64,000 nt of DNA from an uncultured Pseudoclavibacter sp. (GTDB taxonomy: Bacteria; Actinomycetota; Actinomycetes; Actinomycetales; Microbacteriaceae): positions 1-64,000 of the forward strand of contig CAMIMS010000001.1 in assembly GCA_946221025.1 (NCBI GenBank), in the 5' to 3' direction. Shown here one piece after another: positions 24,634 to 35,485 of the stretch (position 1 is its first letter; the number at the start of each line of letters is the position of its first letter). Below the pieces are notes generated by a model. It was not told the origin of the DNA. It worked only from the letters and a program-made list of their open reading frames with translations, and did not search any database. The translations under genes and the position numbers were made by a program.

Positions 24634-27603
24634 GTGGCACGACGTGAGGGACCGCGAACGGCGCTCCTGAAGGCTGGATTCGCAGAACCCGATGCGGCTG
24701 CATCGCACTTGAATGATCTCGCCGCGGCGACGGGTTCGAGCGTGGATGCGTGGCGGGATGCGATCAGCCCCGCCGTCACCGATCCTGACCTCGCGGTGCG
24801 CACGCTCAGCCGCATTGCTGAGGCCGATCCATCGCGCCTGGCGTGCTGTTCTGACGCGGGGATCTGCGAATCAGCGCTCATCGTCGCGGGGTCGTCGACG
24901 GGGCTTGCGGAGTTCCTGCTTCGCCACCCCGAGGAACTCGAGATCGTCACCCGTGACCTCCGTGAGCTACCAAGCGCAGAGGAGGCGCGACGCGCGCTTC
25001 AGCAGCGCATCGACGGGCTCACGGGGCTTGACGCTCGTGTCGCGCTTCGCATCGGGTATCGCGCTGAACTGTGTCGAATCGTCGCCTTCGATCTGCGGCA
25101 CGAAAACCCGAGAGCGATGTTGCACGAGGTTTCCCGCGCCTTCGCCGACCTCGCGACCGCGGCGCTCGATGCAGCCCTCGAGATTGCGCGCGGTAACATT
25201 ACCTCCGATACGCCGCGATTCGGGGCCTACCCGGCCGAGCAGATCAACGCCGTGCGACTCGGTGTCATCGCGATGGGCAAGACCGGTGCCCGCGAGCTCA
25301 ATGTGCTGAGCGATGTCGATGTCATGTTCGTCGCCGAACCCGCACCGGAGAGCGAGCTGGCAGGGCCCCGCGCGACCGAGATCGGTGCGCGGCTCGCATC
25401 CGCCCTCATCAAAGTGATTCAGGAGCCGGCGATCGAGCCGCCCCTGTGGCAGGTGGATACGGCCCTTCGCCCCGAGGGAAAAGACGGCCCCCTCACGCGA
25501 ACGCGCGACTCATTCCTGAAGTACTACCAGCGCTGGGCGAAGGGATGGGAATTCCAGGCGCTCATGAAAGCACGGGCCGTTGCCGGCGACCTCGAGCTCG
25601 GAAACGCGCTCATCGAGGACCTCCAACCCGAAGTGTGGAAGAGCGCGTCGCGCGAGAGCTTCGTGCAGCAGGCGCGGGCGATGCGCGAACGGGTGATCGA
25701 GCATATCCCGGCCGGGGACCGCGACCGAGAGATCAAACTGGGCCCGGGCGGTCTTCGCGATATCGAGTTCACCGTGCAGCTACTGCAGCTCGTGCACGGC
25801 CAGGTGGATGAGAGCGTGCGCGTGCCCGGAACGCTCGACGCGATTCGCGCGCTCACCGATGGCGGATACATCTCGCCCGACGATGGTGAGCTCTTTGACC
25901 GGCACTACCGAACGCTGCGGGTGATCGAGCACCGCCTGCAGCTTCGGCGCCTGAGTCGCACGCACCTGATGACCGATGACCCGGATGAGCTACGCGCGAT
26001 CGCGCGCGCTGCGAGGTACCCGAACGCAAAGGCCCTCGTCGATCACTGGCGTGAGGTCAAGATTCAGGTGCGGGGTCTGCACGAGAAGGTGTTCTACCGG
26101 CCGCTACTCACGGCCGTTGCGGCCTTGCCCGCCGAACGATTCCGCCTCGGTGAGGATGAGGCCAAGGCCCGCATCACCGCGATCGGCTACCGCGATCCGG
26201 CGGGTGCGCTCGCGCATGTGCGCGCCCTCGTGAACGGTGTGAGCCGGCAGGCGGTCGTGATGCGAACCCTGATGCCGGTGATGATCGAGTGGCTTGCCGA
26301 GCGCCCGCATCCCGATCAGGGGCTCCTCGCATTCCGGCGTCTCAGCGAACGGCTCGAAGGTTCCAGCTGGTATCTGGGGGTGCTTCGCGACTCGACGGTC
26401 ACCGCGAAACGACTCGCGCAACTGCTCGGCGACTCCGCCTACTTCGCCGAATTCATCGAGTTGTACCCGGAAGCGGTGCGCTGGCTCGATGACGATGCCG
26501 ACCTGCATCCCCGATCCCTGAAGGCTGTGACCGATGAGCTTCGGCACACGCTTGCCCGTCACGAGACCCGAGAATCGCTCGCATCCGCAATCCGCACCGT
26601 GCGCCGACGCGAAGTGCTGCGACTCGCGATGGGGTACCTGCTGGGGGTCACGACCACCGAACAGGCCGCGACGGGGCTCACGGAACTCTCGGCGGCGGTG
26701 CTGCAGGCGGGAATGACCGCGGTGCGCGAGTTCGACGCCGCAGATGCGCCGCCGGTCGCGATCATCGCCATGGGCCGTTTCGGGGGAGGAGAACTCTCAT
26801 TCGGCTCCGACCTTGACGTGCTCTATGTCGCCGGCCCCGGGCCCGATGGGGAAGAACCGAAGCTGCCCGCCGCCACGGCGCTCATCCGGAGCCTGACCGA
26901 CCTTCTGGCCGACCCCCGCCTTCCGCTCGACCTCGATGCGGGCCTGCGTCCCGAGGGGAAGAAGGGGCCGCTCGTGCGCTCCCTTTCCTCGTACACCTCG
27001 TATTACGAGCGCTGGTCACTCGGCTGGGAAGCTCAGGCGCTCCTCCGCGCCCGCTACGCGGCCGGCGACCGCGACCTGGCGAAGCAGTTTCTCGCAGTTG
27101 CCGACCGCATCCGATACCCGCAGGCTCTCGACCAGCGTGACCTCGTCGAGATTCGGCGCATCAAAGCGCGCGTCGAGTCCGAGCGCATGCCGGGAGGCGT
27201 ATCGCCGAGCCGCCACTTGAAGCTCGGCCCCGGAGCGCTCAGCGACGTCGAGTGGCTCGTGCAAATCCTCCAGTTGCAGCACGGCCGTGAACTGCCGGAG
27301 CTTCGCACGACCTCGACGATGGATGCGCTCGACGTGGCCGTGCAGGAGCACCTGGTTGGTCCGATCGAAGGTGAAACCCTCTCCGCGGCGTGGCGGTTCG
27401 CCTCGCGCGTGCGCAGCGCGGTGTTCCTCGAGAGCAACCGGGTGCGCGATGTGCTTCCCGGAGACGTCGAACAGCTCGACGCGATCGCGCGCACGCTCGG
27501 CTACGAGGCCGGTCAGGCCGCGCAACTCGAGAACGACTACCTGCGCACCGTGCGCAAGTCCCGAAACGTGTTCGAGCGGCGCTTCTACGGCCGGGAGGCC
27601 TAG
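24634..27603 (+). CDS. glnE: Bifunctional glutamine synthetase adenylyltransferase / deadenylyltransferase
   Basis: Adds and removes AMP on the regulatory tyrosine of glutamine synthetase. 989 residues with two nucleotidyltransferase domains, each followed by a helical region: the N-terminal one carries GARELNVLSDVDVMFVAEP and the C-terminal one GGGELSFGSDLDVLYVAGP, both with the G-S/LSD-x-D metal-binding motif. It starts with GTG at 24634 after GGGGGA. The target in this window is the convergent glnA1, which has the tyrosine; glnA2 does not. Confidence 0.95.
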   Translation: MARREGPRTALLKAGFAEPDAAASHLNDLAAATGSSVDAWRDAISPAVTDPDLAVRTLSRIAEADPSRLACCSDAGICESALIVAGSSTGLAEFLLRHPEELEIVTRDLRELPSAEEARRALQQRIDGLTGLDARVALRIGYRAELCRIVAFDLRHENPRAMLHEVSRAFADLATAALDAALEIARGNITSDTPRFGAYPAEQINAVRLGVIAMGKTGARELNVLSDVDVMFVAEPAPESELAGPRATEIGARLASALIKVIQEPAIEPPLWQVDTALRPEGKDGPLTRTRDSFLKYYQRWAKGWEFQALMKARAVAGDLELGNALIEDLQPEVWKSASRESFVQQARAMRERVIEHIPAGDRDREIKLGPGGLRDIEFTVQLLQLVHGQVDESVRVPGTLDAIRALTDGGYISPDDGELFDRHYRTLRVIEHRLQLRRLSRTHLMTDDPDELRAIARAARYPNAKALVDHWREVKIQVRGLHEKVFYRPLLTAVAALPAERFRLGEDEAKARITAIGYRDPAGALAHVRALVNGVSRQAVVMRTLMPVMIEWLAERPHPDQGLLAFRRLSERLEGSSWYLGVLRDSTVTAKRLAQLLGDSAYFAEFIELYPEAVRWLDDDADLHPRSLKAVTDELRHTLARHETRESLASAIRTVRRREVLRLAMGYLLGVTTTEQAATGLTELSAAVLQAGMTAVREFDAADAPPVAIIAMGRFGGGELSFGSDLDVLYVAGPGPDGEEPKLPAATALIRSLTDLLADPRLPLDLDAGLRPEGKKGPLVRSLSSYTSYYERWSLGWEAQALLRARYAAGDRDLAKQFLAVADRIRYPQALDQRDLVEIRRIKARVESERMPGGVSPSRHLKLGPGALSDVEWLVQILQLQHGRELPELRTTSTMDALDVAVQEHLVGPIEGETLSAAWRFASRVRSAVFLESNRVRDVLPGDVEQLDAIARTLGYEAGQAAQLENDYLRTVRKSRNVFERRFYGREA

Positions 27604-27639
27604 AAACGCCGCTCGATCAACTGACCAAGCGGATGCGGG

Positions 27640-29064
27640 TTAGCAGCCGAAAGTCAGGTCGAACTCGTACGGGTGCGGACGCTGCGCGAGCGCATCCACT
27701 TCGATGGTGCGCTTGTAGCGGATCCACGTCTGGATGAGGTCCTCGGTGAAGACATCGCCCTTCATCAGGTACTCGTGATCCTCTTCGAGCGCGGCGAGCG
27801 CCTCCGGCAGCGAAGTCGCCGTTTGCGGAATGTCCTTCAGCTCCTCCGGCGGAAGTTCGTACAGGTCTTTGTCGACCGGTTCGTGCGGCTCGATGCGGTT
27901 CTGCACACCGTCAAGGCCGGCCATGAGCTGCGCGGCGAATGCCAGGTACGGGTTTGCGGACGCATCCGGTGCGCGGAACTCGATGCGCTTTGCCTTGGGG
28001 TTCGTTCCGGTGACCGGGATGCGAATCGCGGCCGAACGGTTACCGGCCGAGTAGACGAGGTTCACCGGCGCCTCAAAGCCTTTGACGAGTCGGTGATACG
28101 AGTTCGCCGACGGGTTCGTGAATGCGGCCAGCGACCGCGCGTGCTTGAGAATGCCGCCGATGTACCAGCGCGCTGTGTCGGACAGGGATGCGTAGCCACC
28201 CTCGTCGTAGAACAGCGGCTGGCCGTCCTTCCACAGCGACTGGTGCGTGTGCATGCCCGAGCCGTTGTCGTTGAACAGGGGCTTCGGCATGAACGTGGCG
28301 ACCTTGCCCCACTGGTGGGCGACGTTCTTCACGATGTACTTGAACTTCAGAATGTCGTCGGCCGCGTGCACGAGCGTGTCGAAGCGGTAGTTGATCTCGC
28401 ACTGACCACCGGTTCCGACCTCGTGGTGGGCACGCTCGAGGTGCAGTCCCGCGCGCATGAGTTCGACGTTGATGGCGTCGCGGAGGTCAGCGATCTGGTC
28501 GACCGGCGGGACCGGGAAATACCCGCCCTTATAGGGAATCTTGTTGCCGAGGTTGCCGCCCTCTTCGTCAGTGGCCGTGCGCCACGCGCCCTCGAGCGAG
28601 TCGACGCGGTAGAACGACTCGTTCGCCGTGACCTGGTGGCGCACCTCGTCGAAGATGTAGAACTCGGCCTCGGGCGCGAAGAACGCGGTGTCGGCGATGC
28701 CGGTCGAGGCGAGGTACGACTCCGCTTTCTTCGCGACCTGTCGCGGGTCGCGGTCGTAGATCTCGCCGGTCAGTGGGTTGAAGATGTCGAAGACGAGGAT
28801 GAGCGTCTTGTGCGTGCGGAACGGGTCGAGGTAGGCGGTCGAGACGTCCGGGATGAGCTGGAGATCCGACTCATTGATGGATGCGAACCCCGCGATCGAA
28901 GAACCATCAAACAGCTGCCCGTCGGTGAAGAAGTCCTCGTCGACCATCGACGCCGGGATGTTGAAGTGCTGCTGGACACCGGGGAGGTCGGTGAAACGAA
29001 TGTCGAGGAACTCGACCTGTTCCTCTTCGATGAAACGGAGTAGCTCGCTCGGTTCGTTGAACAT
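27640..29064 (-). CDS. glnA: Glutamine synthetase type I, adenylylation-regulated
   Basis: Main ammonia-assimilating enzyme. 474 residues; GQLFDGSSIAGF, EVGTGGQCEINYRFDTLVHAAD (in part), NGSGMHTHQSL, RIPVTGTNPKAKRIEFRAPD and the adenylylation site DLYELPPEE with Tyr402. Start: ATG 29064 (MFNEPSELL) has GAGGAT 6-8 nt upstream; the longer open frame to 29181 is non-coding leader. It is convergent with glnE and divergent from the RDD gene. Confidence 0.96.
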   Translation of the reverse strand: MFNEPSELLRFIEEEQVEFLDIRFTDLPGVQQHFNIPASMVDEDFFTDGQLFDGSSIAGFASINESDLQLIPDVSTAYLDPFRTHKTLILVFDIFNPLTGEIYDRDPRQVAKKAESYLASTGIADTAFFAPEAEFYIFDEVRHQVTANESFYRVDSLEGAWRTATDEEGGNLGNKIPYKGGYFPVPPVDQIADLRDAINVELMRAGLHLERAHHEVGTGGQCEINYRFDTLVHAADDILKFKYIVKNVAHQWGKVATFMPKPLFNDNGSGMHTHQSLWKDGQPLFYDEGGYASLSDTARWYIGGILKHARSLAAFTNPSANSYHRLVKGFEAPVNLVYSAGNRSAAIRIPVTGTNPKAKRIEFRAPDASANPYLAFAAQLMAGLDGVQNRIEPHEPVDKDLYELPPEELKDIPQTATSLPEALAALEEDHEYLMKGDVFTEDLIQTWIRYKRTIEVDALAQRPHPYEFDLTFGC

Positions 29065-29190
29065 GTGATCCTCGGCGGTGTGGGCGGGCTGAACCCGCGA
29101 TGTCATCGGTGAGACGTTCGCGACCATCGACGCCGGAGGACGCTGTTTGTCGCGTGTTCGCCAATCGTTTACACCGTACACTCGTCACCC

Positions 29191-29598
29191 GTGAGCAACC
29201 CCCCACAGACCCCAGCAGGCGCGTACCCGGGGGAGAGGCTCGGGCTACCCGAAGCTGGGTCGGGGTCGATTGCCGGGATCGGCCGCCGCCTGATCGGTAT
29301 CGGCATTGATTGGGTCATCGCGCTCGGACTCGCGCAGTTGATCAATCCGGCAAGTCCCCTGCTGCCGACCGGGACGTTCATCTTGCACACGTGGCTCGCG
29401 ATGCTCGTGCTCGGCTCATCGGTCGGTCACGCCCTCGCCGGAATGCACCTGCGACAGGTCACCGGAGAGGCGATCGGGGTGTGGCGCCCGCTCGTGCGCC
29501 AAGCCGCGCTTTCGCTCGTGATCCCCGCTCTGGTCTGGGATCGCGACCACCGTGGTGGCCACGACATTCTGGCCGGAACGGTGCTGCGCCTGCGCTAG
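29191..29598 (+). CDS. RDD family membrane protein
   Basis: 135 residues with an N-terminal proline-rich stretch and two or three membrane segments; the family signature is GIGRRLIGIGIDWVIALG, and RQAALSLVIPALVWDRDHRGGHD near the C-terminus fits small actinobacterial RDD proteins encoded beside glnA1. Function unknown. The GTG start lies 8 nt after TACACT (29177-29182), so probably leaderless. The stop overlaps that of the convergent DUF4191 gene by 4 bases. Confidence 0.88.
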   Translation: MSNPPQTPAGAYPGERLGLPEAGSGSIAGIGRRLIGIGIDWVIALGLAQLINPASPLLPTGTFILHTWLAMLVLGSSVGHALAGMHLRQVTGEAIGVWRPLVRQAALSLVIPALVWDRDHRGGHDILAGTVLRLR

Positions 29599-30320
29599 CG
29601 CAGGCCCTTTCGGGAGGGGCGCATGCGCTGCGGGTCGATGCCCTTCGGGATGGGCATGGATGCGGTGCGAAGCGAGGCCAGGCGGTTCGAAACCGCCGAA
29701 ATCTCGGCGCGGGTGAGGGTCTTCTCGAACCCGTTCAGCGTCTTTCGAAGCTTCAGCAGCGGAACATCGTTCTCACCGGTTCCGACGTGCACGTGATGAA
29801 TCGGCACGTTCGGGGCCACGCGCTGGGTCTTGCGGCGTTCGTCATCGAGCAGCTTCTTCACGCTGCCGCGGTTTCCCTCCGTGACGAACACGATGCCCGG
29901 CTTGCCCACGGCGCGGTACACGCAGTCCTGGGTGCGCGCGTTGAACGCAACGGGCATATCGCTCACGGTCCACTGCCCGCGCATCGTTGACGAGAGCACC
30001 TGGCCGGCCGCGCCGGTGTGGCCCTCGAGCCGGCTGTAGGCCATGCGTTCGGCGCGCCAGTTGAGCGCCAGCATGAACAGTAGGAACCCGGAGAGCAGCC
30101 CCGTGATCACCATCAGCACCCACATGAACACGTTCGCTCGCCAGAAGATCGCGCACAGCACGATCGCCACGACGATGGGCACGAGGAACGCCGCGAGGAG
30201 GATCCAGATCGCCGCACGGTCGTACTTGACCGTCATCGCGAGCACCTGACGCACCTGCGAGAAGCGGCCAGGAGTTTTCTCAGGAGTGGCGCGCGACTGC
30301 GCGGAAGTGCTGCCTGCCAT
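29595..30320 (-). CDS. DUF4191 integral membrane protein
   Basis: 241 residues with two adjacent membrane helices near residues 38-90 (IWILLAAFLVPIVVAIVLCA and FMWVLMVITGLLSGFLLFML) and a cytoplasmic C-terminal domain with GIVFVTEGNRGSVKKLLDDE. The family is fixed in actinobacteria between lipA and the RDD/glnA genes. Here the gene on the far side is a pseudokinase-like gene and lipA/lipB are absent. Function unknown. TATCCT and AGAAGGG precede the ATG. Confidence 0.88.
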   Translation of the reverse strand: MAGSTSAQSRATPEKTPGRFSQVRQVLAMTVKYDRAAIWILLAAFLVPIVVAIVLCAIFWRANVFMWVLMVITGLLSGFLLFMLALNWRAERMAYSRLEGHTGAAGQVLSSTMRGQWTVSDMPVAFNARTQDCVYRAVGKPGIVFVTEGNRGSVKKLLDDERRKTQRVAPNVPIHHVHVGTGENDVPLLKLRKTLNGFEKTLTRAEISAVSNRLASLRTASMPIPKGIDPQRMRPSRKGLR

Positions 30321-30439
30321 AACCCTTCTAGGATACCGGCCCTTTCACGTCCCATTCACATCCCGTTTAGCGAGACGTTATCCACAGCCGTGGCCGCATG
30401 ACCCCCCTCATGTAGCGAGAATCCGCAACGCTTGCGGCC

Positions 30440-31978
30440 ATGAGTCCCGAACGTTTCCGAGCATTGGGTCCCGATTTCGTGCCCGCGGGAGATGCTGTCG
30501 AACTGCCGCTTATCGTGTGCGGTTGGCGCGTGGTGCGCCGGCTCCCATCGGTTCCGGGGCGCGAACGAATGCTCGCATGCCTTCCGCATCCCGAACCGGT
30601 CGATGCGTGGCACCGCGTCGATGAGGCGATGCTGTCATTCTTGGATTCCCCGATTCAACCGGGCGAGTTGGCGGAGGTGCTGCGCGACCTTCCCGCTCCG
30701 GGGGTGATCTCGCTCGATGAGGAGCTCCAGCTGCTATCGCAGTTGCAATCGGATCACGTCCCGACGGTTCTCGATTCGTCGGTCGATGCAGATGGAAGAA
30801 CGATGGTCGCACGCGAGCGAACCGACTTCGATGCGAGCGAATTGGTGTCCTTTGCGCCGTTGGAGGCGGGCGAAGTGGTGAGCTTGATCGCACCGATTGT
30901 GGATGTGCTCATCCGCGCCCATCGGGCCGGAATCGGGCATGGCGCGGTGTGCCTGTCGTCAGTGTCGGTGACCGCTGACGGTTGCCCCATCCTCGGTGGA
31001 TGGGAATCGGCGAGCCGCATTGAGTACCGAGATCGAAGCAGACCAGCACCCCAGGTGGCGGCCGATTGGCGGGGAATCGCGACGATGGTGGATGCGCTCA
31101 CGCAGGGGCGCAGAACACGGGTGCCGATGCCGGGTCTGCTTCGTTCGATTCTCGATCAGTGCGAGTCGACCGATGTTGACGATGAGACCGGAGCGGCGCT
31201 CCTCGATGCGATATTCGAGTGGTCGCCCGGCGCCCCGATTCCGAGCCCGGATGAGCCGCGTGCGCCGAGCCCGCGCCGGCGCGCCTCCTCGACCCCGGTC
31301 GAAGCTGCCCCAGCCGGGACTCCTCGCCGACGAATCGGGATTCCGGCGGGAGCTCGGGATGCGGCTAAGCGTTTCCGCGAGGAAATGGGACGTGTGCGAA
31401 AGCCCGTATGGGTCGCCGCAGGAATCTCTGCGTGCGTGCTCACTGCAAGCTTGGCGCTCGTCACGCTCGGCAGAAGCAGCGCGGCGGACGCGCAGGCAGG
31501 CGACGGGCCCCATCCGGTTCAGACGTCGGCCCATCCATCGCACCGGTCGGAGGCTCCCGACGCCGTCTCGACATCACCGGGAGGGGCCGAGCAGAACGCG
31601 TCAGACAGCGGTGTGCAGAGTTTGCCGACGGAGCCTTCCAGCGGGCCGACGGCGGCGGGGGAGTCAGGCGTCTCGGCGAGCGAGTCGGCGCCGGTCGCCG
31701 CGAGTGCACTCATGCAGTCTCGTCACGATGCGCTTGTCTCCGGTGACGTCAGGGTGCTCGAGCGCATCTACTCGCCGGGTGCTCCGGGCCTCGAACGCGA
31801 CCTCGCTGCGCTTCAGGCGGCATCCGGTCAAGAACCGGTTTCCATCGAGGGGATCCAGTGGGCGGTCGTCGATGAGTTCGCCTCGGTGACGATGGTCGCA
31901 AGCGTCGACGGCCGCATTCATGTCACGATCGAGTCGGATGGGACCTGGTGGCGAATCCGGTCGGTTCAGGGCGCCTGA
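30440..31978 (+). CDS. Pseudokinase-like single-pass membrane protein
   Basis: 512 residues. Residues of about 90-260 resemble a decayed serine/threonine kinase lobe: AHRAGIGHGAVCLSSVSVT lies where the catalytic loop would be (HRD replaced by HGA) and DGCPILGGWESA where DFG would be (GGW), so catalysis is not expected. A proline/arginine-rich linker follows, then one membrane helix (about 319-344, VWVAAGISACVLTASLALVT), a Ser/Thr/Pro-rich spacer, and an extracytoplasmic domain of about 75 residues (RHDALVSGDVRVLERIYSPG). No strong Shine-Dalgarno is seen. The kinase link rests on motif shape only. Confidence 0.7.
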   Translation: MSPERFRALGPDFVPAGDAVELPLIVCGWRVVRRLPSVPGRERMLACLPHPEPVDAWHRVDEAMLSFLDSPIQPGELAEVLRDLPAPGVISLDEELQLLSQLQSDHVPTVLDSSVDADGRTMVARERTDFDASELVSFAPLEAGEVVSLIAPIVDVLIRAHRAGIGHGAVCLSSVSVTADGCPILGGWESASRIEYRDRSRPAPQVAADWRGIATMVDALTQGRRTRVPMPGLLRSILDQCESTDVDDETGAALLDAIFEWSPGAPIPSPDEPRAPSPRRRASSTPVEAAPAGTPRRRIGIPAGARDAAKRFREEMGRVRKPVWVAAGISACVLTASLALVTLGRSSAADAQAGDGPHPVQTSAHPSHRSEAPDAVSTSPGGAEQNASDSGVQSLPTEPSSGPTAAGESGVSASESAPVAASALMQSRHDALVSGDVRVLERIYSPGAPGLERDLAALQAASGQEPVSIEGIQWAVVDEFASVTMVASVDGRIHVTIESDGTWWRIRSVQGA

Positions 31979-32064
31979 CGGCCCGGCGTCGAATCCCGCC
32001 AGCGAGGGAACGACGAAGCGGGGCACGATGGTGATACCCATCGCGCCCCGCTTCGTGGCCGACG

Positions 32065-33954
32065 TTAGAGGCCGAGGTTCTCCTCGAACGCGCCTTCTTC
32101 CAGACGCTCCTTGACGAGCGAGAGGTAGCGGGCTGCGTCGGCACCGTCGATGATGCGGTGGTCGTAGCTGAGCGCGAGGTACACCATCGAGCGAATCGAG
32201 ATCGACTCGATGCCCTCGGCGTCCTTCACCACGACCGGGCGCTTCTGCACGATTCCGGTGCCGAGAATGGCGCTCTGCGGCAGGAACACCAGCGGGGTGT
32301 CGAACAGGGCGCCGCGGGAGCCAGTGTTCGTGACCGTGAACGTGCCACCGGCGAGCTCGTCCGGCTTCAGCTTGTTGTCGCGGGTGCGCTCGGCCAGATC
32401 GGCAATCGCATCCGAGAGCTCGGCAATGTTCATCGAACCGGCGTCCTTGACCACCGGCGTGAGCAGTCCACGCTCGGTGTCGACCGCGATCGAGACGTTC
32501 TCGGTGTCGGGGTAGACGATTTCGTCACCCTCGACCGTTGCGTTCACGATCGGGTAGGTCTGCAGCGCCTCGGCAGCGGCGAGCGTGAAGAACGGCAGGA
32601 AGGAGAGCTTGTTACCGGTCTTGTCGAGGAACTCGCCCTTCACACGGTCGCGGAGCGCTGCGATGCGCGTGACGTCGGCCTCGACGATCGTGGTGAGCTG
32701 AGCGCTCTCGCTGAGCGAGGCAACAGCGCGCTCGGCAACGACCTTGCGAAGGCGCGACATCTTTTGGCGGGTACCGCGAAGCTCTGACACCTCGATCGGC
32801 TTGGCCTTCCGGGCGGGGGCTGCGTATGACGCGTCGCTCGACGACTGCTTCGAGGTTGCGGCTTCAGCGGCCGCGATCACGTCTTCCTTACGGATACGGC
32901 CACCGACGCCCGAGCCGGTCACGGTGCTGAGGTCAACGCCCTTGTCCTTCGCGAGCTTGCGCACGATCGGCGTCACGTATGCGGCTGCGTCCTTCGGAGC
33001 GTCGGCCGAGTCACCCTTCGACGCGTCCGTCGCGGGAGCCTTCGCCTGCTCGGTCTGCGACGCCTTCGGGTCTGACGGAGTCTGCGGCTCGGTCGGACGC
33101 ACGGGCTTGCGAGGGCCGGATGAGGCCGAGTCGGCCTTCTTGTTCGCCGGGGCTTCGCGCTTTTCCGGATCTTCGTCGGAACCCTTCGGCGCTTGAGCAC
33201 CCTGGCTCTGCTCGGCCTCGAGGCTCTCGGCGTCTTCCTTCGCCTGCACGGCGGCCTCGGCGACCTCATCATCTGAGGCGCTCTCGGTGTCATCCGAGGC
33301 GCTGCCGCTGGACGGCGCCGCACCCTCGTCACCGATGCGCGCGAGAACTGCGCCGACCTCGACGGTCTCGTCTTCGCCGGCCACGATCTCGAGGAGCGTG
33401 CCCGACACGGGCGACGGAATCTCAGTGTCGACCTTGTCGGTCGAAACCTCGAGGAGGGCTTCGTCGGCCTCAACCTGCTCGCCGACTTCCTTCAGCCAAC
33501 GGGTGACGGTTCCCTCTGTGACCGACTCACCGAGTGCCGGGAGGGTCACGTCGGTCGCCTCGCCGCCCGACTGCTTCGCGTCGGCCTTCGACGGCGCGTC
33601 TTCGGCGGGAGTGTCTTCCTCGTCGCTGCCGGAGGCATCCTCGACGGTCTCGGCGGGCTGCTCTTCAGCAGCTTCGTCAGCGGCCGAATTATCGGATGAC
33701 TCACCCGCTGCGCCGGAGCCGTCACCGATGCGCGCAAGCACCGCGCCGACCTCCACGGTCTCGTCTTCCTCAGCGAGGATTTCTTCGAGGACGCCGGCAA
33801 CGGGGGAAGGGATCTCGGTGTCGACCTTGTCGGTCGAGACTTCGAGGAGGGCCTCGTCGACGGCGACCTCTTCGCCGACCTGCTTCAACCAACGGGTGAC
33901 GGTGCCTTCGGTGACACTCTCACCGAGTGCGGGGAGCGTTACGTCTTCGCTCAT
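32065..33954 (-). CDS. sucB: Dihydrolipoyl acyltransferase (E2) of the pyruvate/2-oxoglutarate dehydrogenase complex
   Basis: 629 residues: lipoyl domain 1 (about 1-78, lipoyl Lys43 in STDKVDTEIPSP), acidic linker, a near-identical lipoyl domain 2 (about 135-215), a long Ala/Pro/Asp-rich linker, the E3/E1-binding domain (YVTPIVRKLAKDKGVDLSTV to about 370), and the catalytic domain ending with SYDHRIIDGADAARYL. Actinobacteria often use one E2 for both complexes, so it may serve both AceE and an OdhA-type E1. It lies in the order pepA-lpdA-sucB; GGAGATAG precedes the ATG. The lipoate genes usually next door are missing. Confidence 0.94.
   Translation of the reverse strand: MSEDVTLPALGESVTEGTVTRWLKQVGEEVAVDEALLEVSTDKVDTEIPSPVAGVLEEILAEEDETVEVGAVLARIGDGSGAAGESSDNSAADEAAEEQPAETVEDASGSDEEDTPAEDAPSKADAKQSGGEATDVTLPALGESVTEGTVTRWLKEVGEQVEADEALLEVSTDKVDTEIPSPVSGTLLEIVAGEDETVEVGAVLARIGDEGAAPSSGSASDDTESASDDEVAEAAVQAKEDAESLEAEQSQGAQAPKGSDEDPEKREAPANKKADSASSGPRKPVRPTEPQTPSDPKASQTEQAKAPATDASKGDSADAPKDAAAYVTPIVRKLAKDKGVDLSTVTGSGVGGRIRKEDVIAAAEAATSKQSSSDASYAAPARKAKPIEVSELRGTRQKMSRLRKVVAERAVASLSESAQLTTIVEADVTRIAALRDRVKGEFLDKTGNKLSFLPFFTLAAAEALQTYPIVNATVEGDEIVYPDTENVSIAVDTERGLLTPVVKDAGSMNIAELSDAIADLAERTRDNKLKPDELAGGTFTVTNTGSRGALFDTPLVFLPQSAILGTGIVQKRPVVVKDAEGIESISIRSMVYLALSYDHRIIDGADAARYLSLVKERLEEGAFEENLGL
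33324..33954. repeat. Duplicated lipoyl-domain segment inside sucB
   Basis: The roughly 230-base segments at about 33324-33552 and 33720-33954 encode nearly identical lipoyl domains (VTLPALGESVTEGTVTRWLK in both). They are a direct repeat at DNA level and a possible site of domain gain or loss by recombination. Confidence 0.7.
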
Positions 33955-34002
33955 GTGAACTATCTCCTTGGAATGCTTCTCGCGGATGCGGTGAGGGCCG
34001 GT

Positions 34003-35376
<1,374 letters not shown>

Positions 35377-35485
35377 GCTGGACTGCTCCTAGATCGGGAT
35401 GGATTCAGCGCCACTTGACGCGCGGTCGCGTCGGCGCCGACTCCGGCGATCTTATACCGGCCACCGGGTCACTCCCTGAGGAGAA

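Noticed and set aside
29150..29185. GlnR-type site upstream of glnA1
   Set aside because: A GTAAAC/GAACAC pair is present on the minus strand, but the spacing and half-sites do not fit the GTnAC-n6-GAAAC pattern.
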